Positions 7,543-13,143 of a stretch of DNA of 15,527 nucleotides are shown piece after piece. The notes beneath the pieces are model-generated. The model did not search any database. It was not told the origin of the DNA and worked only from the letters and a program-made list of their open reading frames with translations. The stretch covers positions 1 through 15,527 of the forward strand of contig CAMCPF010000022.1 of the NCBI GenBank assembly GCA_945876515.1, read 5' to 3'. Made by a program: the position numbers and the translations under genes. The first letter of the stretch is position 1, and each line of letters starts with the position of its first letter. The stretch is from Candidatus Kuenenia stuttgartensis (GTDB lineage: Bacteria > Planctomycetota > Planctomycetia > Pirellulales > UBA1268).

Positions 7543-8759
7543 GGGCCACCTCCCGGCGCCGTAGTCGCGTCACTCGTGCCCCGGATCGCCGCCACCTCTT
7601 CGGTGATGTCGATTCCCACAGGGCACCAGGTGATGCATCGCCCGCAGCCGGTGCACCCCGACGTGCCAAACTGGTCGATCCAGCCAGCGAGCTTGTGGGT
7701 AAGCCACTGCCGGTAGCGGGAGGCGGTCGAGCTCCGCACGCTGTGACCGTGGATCTTGGCATGATCCAGCGTGAAGCAGCTCGCCCAATGCCGCTCGCGC
7801 TCCACGTGGTCGCCGGAGAGGTCGGCCACCTCGGTCACGCTCGCGCAGAAGCAGGTGGGGCAGACGAGTGTGCAGTTGGTGCAGGAGAGGCAGCGGCTGG
7901 CCACGTCGTCCCAACGGGCGTGCTCGAGATTATCGAAGAGCAGATCACGGATGCCCTCCGTGTCGAGGCTGCGGGGCCGCGGCTTCCCCGGTTCCGCCTC
8001 ACGGGCATGCATTCGGGCGGCGAGTTCCTGCGGCACCGCCTGAGCCACCGCGACCTCCGCCGGCGTGCATACGTCGAGACCGTCGCCCAGTGCTGCCAGG
8101 ATCTCGGCCCCGCGGTCTGATCCCACCTCACAGGCGAACCGGCTCGGCCCGCCGCCACTCTCGGCCCGCATGCCGCTGCCATGCTCGGTGAGCGCCAGGT
8201 CGAAGGAGTGGGTGGCGGCTGGGCCGCAGCCCATCGAGTGGCAGAAGCAGGTGGCCACGGCGCGGCGGCAGTTCGCCGCCACGATGAACAGCTTCTCGCG
8301 TCGGGCCGCGTAGGCCGGATCGACGTGCTCGCCGCCCATGAAGACGCGATCCTGGATCCGGAGCGCCTCGAGGTCGCAGGCCCGCACGCCGATCACCGCC
8401 AGCGGCGGCTCGGCGCGGACCAACTCCTCCTGCGACCACATGCCGTCGGCCCGCGTGAACTTCGCGATCGTCTCCCGGGCCGGAAAGAGAAAATTCTTGA
8501 GCGAGTGCGGCCCCACGACGTGGTCGAATGTGCCGGCCGCGGGATCGAACCTTAGCCGATACGTGCCACCGTCCTGCTCATCGAGCCAGCCGGTAGGGAG
8601 GTCGCGAGCCGAAGCCAGGTCGCGAATCACGACCGCCCCGTCGGCCACCTGCGGGCCCACCACCCGGTAGCCCGCGGCGGCGAGCACCGTGATCAGTCGC
8701 TCGAGCCCGGCGGCATCGAGCCACCACCAGGAACCAGGGGAAATCTGGGGGATGGTCAT
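7539..8759 (-). CDS. hydB: [NiFe]-hydrogenase beta subunit: 4Fe-4S electron-transfer protein
   Basis: Relay subunit linking the catalytic HydAD dimer to the HydG diaphorase. The 406-residue product has an N-terminal HydB-family domain with GVRACDLEALRIQDRVF (about 124-140) and a Cys-rich CFCHSMGC (171-178). Its C-terminal half carries two ferredoxin-like clusters: CLSCTNCTLVC then PTCFC (Cys290, 293, 296, 300, 303, 305) and CTGCGRCITWCP (Cys369, 372, 375, 379). The ATG at 8759 is preferred because AGAGG (8765-8769 on the opposite strand) lies 5 bases away. An in-frame GTG ten codons upstream has no such site. This is the first gene of the operon; the upstream stretch to 9001 holds an inverted-repeat element, and its promoter was not resolved. 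Confidence 0.94.
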   Translation of the reverse strand: MTIPQISPGSWWWLDAAGLERLITVLAAAGYRVVGPQVADGAVVIRDLASARDLPTGWLDEQDGGTYRLRFDPAAGTFDHVVGPHSLKNFLFPARETIAKFTRADGMWSQEELVRAEPPLAVIGVRACDLEALRIQDRVFMGGEHVDPAYAARREKLFIVAANCRRAVATCFCHSMGCGPAATHSFDLALTEHGSGMRAESGGGPSRFACEVGSDRGAEILAALGDGLDVCTPAEVAVAQAVPQELAARMHAREAEPGKPRPRSLDTEGIRDLLFDNLEHARWDDVASRCLSCTNCTLVCPTCFCASVTEVADLSGDHVERERHWASCFTLDHAKIHGHSVRSSTASRYRQWLTHKLAGWIDQFGTSGCTGCGRCITWCPVGIDITEEVAAIRGTSDATTAPGGGP

Positions 8760-8764
8760 GAATG

Positions 8765-8769
8765 CCTCT
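8765..8769 (-). promoter_or_regulatory. Ribosome-binding site deciding the hydB start
   Basis: On the minus strand AGAGG is followed by CATTC and the ATG at 8759. This favours the 406-residue product over a GTG start at 8789, which has no purine-rich motif in front of it. Confidence 0.6.
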
Positions 8770-8840
8770 GAGCTCCTGCCGAAGCGCACATCAGTCTATC
8801 AGTTCAGGCCAACGCATTTCAGCGCATCGATCGGCCGCGA

Positions 8841-8969
8841 GGGGTTGCCCATGCCAATCGAGCGGCGTTGATAGCGAGCGCAGGCAGGATGCCGAAGCGA
8901 GCTAGCATCGAGCGACCGGAGGGCACGAAGCCCGCAGGGAGCGTCCGTCGAGATGGCATGGGCAACCCC
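8841..8969. repeat. Intergenic inverted-repeat element, copy B (129 bp, between GH130 and hydB)
   Basis: GGGGTTGCCCATGCCA (8841-8856) and TGGCATGGGCAACCCC (8954-8969) are perfect 16 bp inverted repeats. The interior aligns with the copy at 5666-5796 with scattered substitutions and only one or two short gaps, in the same orientation. The first inner dyad GGCAGGATGCC is kept. The second is changed to GGGCACGAAGCCC, so the stem GGGC/GCCC is preserved while the loop differs. Between the right terminus and the GH130 stop at 9002 lies another dyad, GCAGCAC (8975-8981) with GTGCCGC (8989-8995). It pairs fully only in minus-strand RNA, where the odd position becomes a G-U pair. No transposase or coding sequence is present. 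Confidence 0.8.
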
Positions 8970-9001
8970 GAGCCGCAGCACCCACGACGTGCCGCAACGA
9001 A

Positions 9002-10474
9002 TCACGCCCCCGCCGTCAGCGCCCCCAGCAGCTCCTCGAGCCGCACCGTCGCGAAGGCCGTCACGTAGTCGCTCATCGAGTAGGGGATCACGAGCCGGCC
9101 GGCGTGGATCGCCGCCCCGCACGAGTAGACGACGTTGGGCACGTACCCCGCCCGCTCGTTTTCGGTCGGCGAGAGGAGCGGCTCCCGAAGGCGGCCGATC
9201 ACGCGGGACGGATCCTCAAGGTCGAGCAGTACCGCGCCGATCGAGTATTTCCGCATCGGCCCCACGCCGTGGGTCAGCACCAGCCATCCCGCTTCGGTCT
9301 CGAGCGGCGAGCCGCAGTTGCCGAGCTGCACGTATTCCCAGGGCTCGGTCGGCTTCATGATCAGCCGCCTCGAGTGCCAGAAGTGGAGCATGTCCGACTC
9401 CATAGAGAAGATGTTCTCCCCGTCCTGCCGGGAGAGCATCGCGTAGTTGCCGTGGATCCGCCGGGGGAAAAGGGCCATCCCCTTGCCGGCGATCTCCGAC
9501 CCGTTGAGCGTGCTGACGCGAAACCGCACGAAGTCGGCGGTCTCGACGAACTGCGGCAGCACCACGTTGCCGTCGAAGGCCGTGAAGGTGGCGCAGTAGG
9601 TCACCGTGCCATCGTCGTCGGTGAACTGCACGAACCGGGCGTCCTCGATGCCGTTGGTCTCGGCCGGCGAGTAGGGGAAGATCACCCGCTCTGAGATGTC
9701 GGAGGCGGGGTCGCACTCGATCTCGTAGTTGGCCCGGGCCAGCGCCATGATCGCCCGCTCGTAGGGCTCCCAGTCGCTCCGCCGGCCCCGGTGGCGACGG
9801 GCGGCCCTGCCCACGGCCGCGTTCAGGTCGCCCAGCGTGAACCGGTCGTCGAGCTCGCCGAAGACCATGCCCACGACGTTGTCCACCACGCCGAGTTCGG
9901 CGAGCTTTCTCGAAAACAGCTCCTTGTCGTAGAGGGCGTTGGCCACCACGGCGGGGGCCGTGACGAAGCCGGTTGGCGGGTCGATGCCGATCCGCCCTTC
10001 GGCGTTGACGAGCCCCGAGCGAAAGCCGACGCTCGACACGTGCCCCTCGCCGACGGCGCGGAGGCTGAGGATGAACCGACGCGAGCCCTCCGGCAAGCCG
10101 GTCTGGTCGGGATGCCAGACGATCGAAGGATTGAAGAGGGCGGCGCTTTCGAGCGCGTATTCCTGCGTGAAGTAGGCCCCGATCAGCTGGCGGCGGCTCT
10201 CGGCGAGCGGCCGGTCGGTGAGCAGATGGTGGCGGACGGCCTCGAACCGGTCGAGGAAGAACTGCTGAAGCCGCTGGTGCCGCCCGTGAAACTCCGAGAG
10301 CACCCCGGCAAGCTGCCGCTCGACCTCGGGCTCGCAGAGCTCCATCACGCGGGCCACGATCTTCATCGCCCGTTCCCGGCTAGGCGGCTCGAAGGGGCGA
10401 TACAACACGCGGGCGTTGTTGGGCCGCAGCAGGACGCCCGTCCGCTCCACGGTGACCCGGCCTGCGGCGGTCAT
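9002..10474 (-). CDS. GH130 family mannoside phosphorylase/hydrolase
   Basis: Intracellular enzyme expected to act on beta-mannosides, usually by phosphorolysis giving mannose 1-phosphate. The 490-residue product has an Arg/Glu-rich helical N-terminal section (about residues 32-105) ahead of the five-bladed propeller. GH130 marks include GIEDARF, where Asp278 is the expected catalytic acid, HGNYAMLSRQD (341-351), NCGSPLETEAGWLVLTHGVG (386-405), RKYSIGAVLLD (408-418) and YVPNVVYSCGA (444-454). At 490 residues it is longer than the roughly 330-400 of many members, because of the helical extension. Its ATG overlaps the stop of the upstream glycosyltransferase fusion as ATGA (10471-10474), so the two are translationally coupled. 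There is no signal peptide. Phosphorylase versus hydrolase cannot be decided without checking the phosphate-binding residues against structures. Confidence 0.88.
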   Translation of the reverse strand: MTAAGRVTVERTGVLLRPNNARVLYRPFEPPSRERAMKIVARVMELCEPEVERQLAGVLSEFHGRHQRLQQFFLDRFEAVRHHLLTDRPLAESRRQLIGAYFTQEYALESAALFNPSIVWHPDQTGLPEGSRRFILSLRAVGEGHVSSVGFRSGLVNAEGRIGIDPPTGFVTAPAVVANALYDKELFSRKLAELGVVDNVVGMVFGELDDRFTLGDLNAAVGRAARRHRGRRSDWEPYERAIMALARANYEIECDPASDISERVIFPYSPAETNGIEDARFVQFTDDDGTVTYCATFTAFDGNVVLPQFVETADFVRFRVSTLNGSEIAGKGMALFPRRIHGNYAMLSRQDGENIFSMESDMLHFWHSRRLIMKPTEPWEYVQLGNCGSPLETEAGWLVLTHGVGPMRKYSIGAVLLDLEDPSRVIGRLREPLLSPTENERAGYVPNVVYSCGAAIHAGRLVIPYSMSDYVTAFATVRLEELLGALTAGA

Positions 10475-12804
10475 CGGATGGCCACCCGGGCGCGGGCCAA
10501 CCGGGCCGCGCCCGCCGCGTGGGAGGGGACGTGCGGCTCGGGCCCCGCATCGCAGCCCACCGCCAGCGTGATCTCGACCAGTGACTGGAGGTGGGCGAGC
10601 GTGGATTCAGCCCCCTGGTTCTCGTTGACGCGATCCTCGAGCAAGCCGTCACGGCAGCCTCCGCGGGTGGCATCGTAAAGCCGCATGCCGAGTTCGTTTC
10701 GGCCATGAAACCACTGATACGCCTGCCAGGCGAGATCGAGCCAGCTCCGATCACCGGAGGCCCGCCAGGCAGCCAGGGCCGCGGAGACGGTGGCCTCCGC
10801 CTCGATCGGCTGCTGGTCGAACGCCGCCGGCTCGCCGCCGCGGGGATAGAAGCCGCGGCAGCCGATCGGCCGAAACCAGCCGCACGGCGACCGCTGCACC
10901 CCCTCGAGCCATCGCAGCATCGCCAGTCCGGTGGAACCAGCCTCGGCGTCGCCGCCCGCTTTTCCAAACACGATCAGCGCTTCGCAGGCGCGGGCGTTGT
11001 CGTAGGTCAGGGTGTCTTCCAGCCACGGCCAGTCGAGGCCCGCCACGGCCTGCTGGAGGGTCAGGAGGCGGGTCGCCAAGCCGTCGCGGATCGCGGTCGC
11101 AAAGCGGTCGCCGCCGAACCGCTCCAGGTAGCGGTCGATCCCGATCACCGCGAGCGCCCAGGCCCGGGGGCTCGTCGTCTCCGCCACGGCCCGGATCGCC
11201 GCCGGCAAGCACTCCGCCGCCCAGCGCCGCAGGCCGGCCCGCCGGGAGCGGCCCACGCACGTGCCCAAAGCGACGATCGCCCGCCCGAGGCAGTCGTCGC
11301 TGCCCCGCTCGTCCTGCCAGCGATGGTCGAAGCCGAGGAAGTTGCGGAACCGCCCGCTGCGGCGGTCGAAGGCGTGGCCGAGAAACGCGGCGTAGGTGCC
11401 GCCGGCCCGGTCGAGCCAGGCATTCATCACGCCCAGTTCCTCGAGCATCACTGTGAGCGTAAGGGCCCGGGCGTTGTCGTCGGTGCAGTAGCCCTCGTCG
11501 AGGTTGGGCACGTCGTAGACGGCGTGCTGGATGATGCCGGTCGAGTCGGTGAGCCGCCGAAGGTGATCGAGGTTGAGCGGCGGCAGAAACCGCAGGTCGT
11601 GGTCGTCGTTCTCGGCCACTGGCGCCTCTGCCCGTCGCTGACCGCGGCCCGGCCCCTGCCGTGTTCGCCGCAGCGCGGCGGAATACCGCTCGGCCACGCG
11701 GGGCCAGATCATGCCCCTGCCCGCCTGCCAGGCCTGCCTGGCAAGCTGGCCGCGCCGGGCGTCGTCCGCGAGCAGCGCAGTCGTCTCGCGGGCGATCGCG
11801 TTGGGATCGGCGAACGGTACGAGCACGCCCCGGCCACCGGCGAGCAACTCGGCCGCGTGCCAGTAAGGGGTCGAGATCACGGGCTTGCCGCAGCCGAAGG
11901 CGTAGGCCAGGGTGCCGGAGGTGATCTGGTCCTGGTTGAGGTAGGGCGTGATGTAGACATCGGCCGCGGCGATGAACTGCAAGAGCTCAGGGAGTTCGAC
12001 GTAGCGATCGAGCAGCAGCACGCGGTCGCGCACGCCCGCCTGCGTGGCGAGCGCCGCCAGCCGCTCCCGGTAGCTCTCCCCTTCGCTGCGCACGAGGTGG
12101 GGGTGGGTGGCGCCGAGAACCACGTAGATCGTGTCGGGATGATCGGCCAAGATCGCCGGGAGGGCGGCGATCACATGCTCGATGCCCTTGTTGGGAGCGA
12201 GTAGGCCGAAGGTCAGGAGCATCCACCCAGCGTCGATGCCCAGCCGCTCGCGGGCGACGGCAGGCGAGACGGAAGTCGTCTCGGGGATCCCATGGGGGAT
12301 GACATCGATCCGGGCGTCATCCACCCCGTAGCGGTCCCGGAGCAGCCCCCGACCCCGCTCGGTCATCACGGCCACCCGCGCCGACCGCGCGAGCAACTCC
12401 TCCATCACCTCCCGCTGCTCGACTGTGGGCTCAGACAGCACGGTATGGAGCGTGGTGTGCACCGGCATCCGCAGGCCGCGAACGAGCGCGAGCACGTGGG
12501 CCCCTGCCGGGCCGCCGAAGATCCCGTATTCGTGCTGGAGCGACACCACATCTATATTGCAGAGATTGAGATACTCCGCGGCCCGGCGGTAGGCCGGCAG
12601 CGAGTCATCGCGGATCGTGAATCGGACCTCCGGCGGATGGCCGTCCACCGGCTCGTCGCCAACGACCGGCACGACGAGACACTCGGCGTCGGGGATCTCC
12701 GCGGCCACGGCGTCGCGCAGGTCGCGGGTGTAGGTGGCGATCCCGCAGCGGCGGGGCGGATAGGTGCCGACGAAGGCGACCCGGTGGAGGGGCACGAGGG
12801 GCAT
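10471..12804 (-). CDS. GT4 glycosyltransferase fused to a C-terminal helical-barrel (glycosidase-like) domain
   Basis: A 777-residue two-domain protein. Residues 1-380 are a GT-B, family 4 glycosyltransferase: VAFVGTYPPRRCGIATYTRDL (9-29), SLQHEYGIFGG (88-98), VIPHGIP (168-174), TFGLLAPNKGIEHVIAAL (198-215), then ITSGTLAYAFGCGKPVIST (294-312) at the sugar-nucleotide site. A basic linker (about 380-400) leads to a helical domain of some 370 residues. Its helix starts repeat acidic phrases: DEGYCTDDNARAL (436-448), GSDDCLGRAIVALG (501-514), LTYDNARACEAL (599-610), IEAEATVSAAL (667-677) and NENQGAESTLAHL (727-739). This is the pattern of an (alpha/alpha)6 barrel with an acidic pocket. The ATG at 12804 has GGAG 7 bases away and MPLVPLHRVAF is a natural GT4 start. 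It is coupled to GH130. Donor and product are unknown; a mannose-based glycan is inferred from the partner. Confidence 0.85.
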   Translation of the reverse strand: MPLVPLHRVAFVGTYPPRRCGIATYTRDLRDAVAAEIPDAECLVVPVVGDEPVDGHPPEVRFTIRDDSLPAYRRAAEYLNLCNIDVVSLQHEYGIFGGPAGAHVLALVRGLRMPVHTTLHTVLSEPTVEQREVMEELLARSARVAVMTERGRGLLRDRYGVDDARIDVIPHGIPETTSVSPAVARERLGIDAGWMLLTFGLLAPNKGIEHVIAALPAILADHPDTIYVVLGATHPHLVRSEGESYRERLAALATQAGVRDRVLLLDRYVELPELLQFIAAADVYITPYLNQDQITSGTLAYAFGCGKPVISTPYWHAAELLAGGRGVLVPFADPNAIARETTALLADDARRGQLARQAWQAGRGMIWPRVAERYSAALRRTRQGPGRGQRRAEAPVAENDDHDLRFLPPLNLDHLRRLTDSTGIIQHAVYDVPNLDEGYCTDDNARALTLTVMLEELGVMNAWLDRAGGTYAAFLGHAFDRRSGRFRNFLGFDHRWQDERGSDDCLGRAIVALGTCVGRSRRAGLRRWAAECLPAAIRAVAETTSPRAWALAVIGIDRYLERFGGDRFATAIRDGLATRLLTLQQAVAGLDWPWLEDTLTYDNARACEALIVFGKAGGDAEAGSTGLAMLRWLEGVQRSPCGWFRPIGCRGFYPRGGEPAAFDQQPIEAEATVSAALAAWRASGDRSWLDLAWQAYQWFHGRNELGMRLYDATRGGCRDGLLEDRVNENQGAESTLAHLQSLVEITLAVGCDAGPEPHVPSHAAGAARLARARVAIR

Positions 12805-13143
12805 GGGAGATCTCCGGCTGGCAAAGCCGGCGGCCCCCGTGCGTGCGGGCCGGATACGGCGGAACGATCGACGTCCTTCGGCGCGTACCTGCCGCTGCCT
12901 TCCGCCTGAACCCGGCGAACCGGGCGAATTCCCTGCGACTGAAATCATACGCAGGGAGTCCAGCGTCGGGCCCGCGGGCCGCTGCCTCCCACCGGATCGG
13001 CCCGCGGCGCCCGGAATCGGACTCACGAAATCCTCATCGGAAACACATGGCTTTCTCACGGGCGGCTCACGATCTCCTGACCTGCTTCTGGGACAAACCG
13101 GGCGTGTTCGATAGCTGAGTTCACAGAGCAGACAGGTAGCGGC
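12805..13143. promoter_or_regulatory. Divergent intergenic region with several dyads; likely leader of the GT4-GH130 operon
   Basis: This gap of 339 bases separates two divergently transcribed units, so both promoters should lie here; no canonical -35/-10 pair stood out. It is rich in dyads: CCGGCT/AGCCGG (12814-12819 with 12825-12830), CCCGG-CGAA-CCGGG (12911-12924), TCCCTGCG/CGCAGGGA with a 12-base loop (12930-12937 with 12950-12957) and the palindrome GGCCCGCGGGCC (12969-12980). The GT4 Shine-Dalgarno GGAG (12812-12815) lies at the edge of the first hairpin and inside the palindrome GGAGATCTCC (12806-12815). Though open in one minus-strand frame, the sequence does not read as protein. No riboswitch class was recognised. 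High GC makes chance hairpins common. Confidence 0.4.
13047..13118 (+). CDS. Possible short leader ORF (23 residues) upstream of the DNRLRE protein
   Basis: ATG at 13047 opens MAFSRAAHDLLTCFWDKPGV and a few more residues to the TGA at 13116-13118, 25 bases before the large secreted-protein gene. The peptide is plausible in composition but unrecognised, and only a weak GGAAA lies in front of its ATG. It may be a leader peptide, a gene remnant or chance. Confidence 0.15.
   Translation: MAFSRAAHDLLTCFWDKPGVFDS

Noticed and set aside
10591..12204. A 537-codon open frame on the plus strand
   Set aside because: It is antisense to the GT4 fusion, whose domains are clear, and its translation resembles no family.
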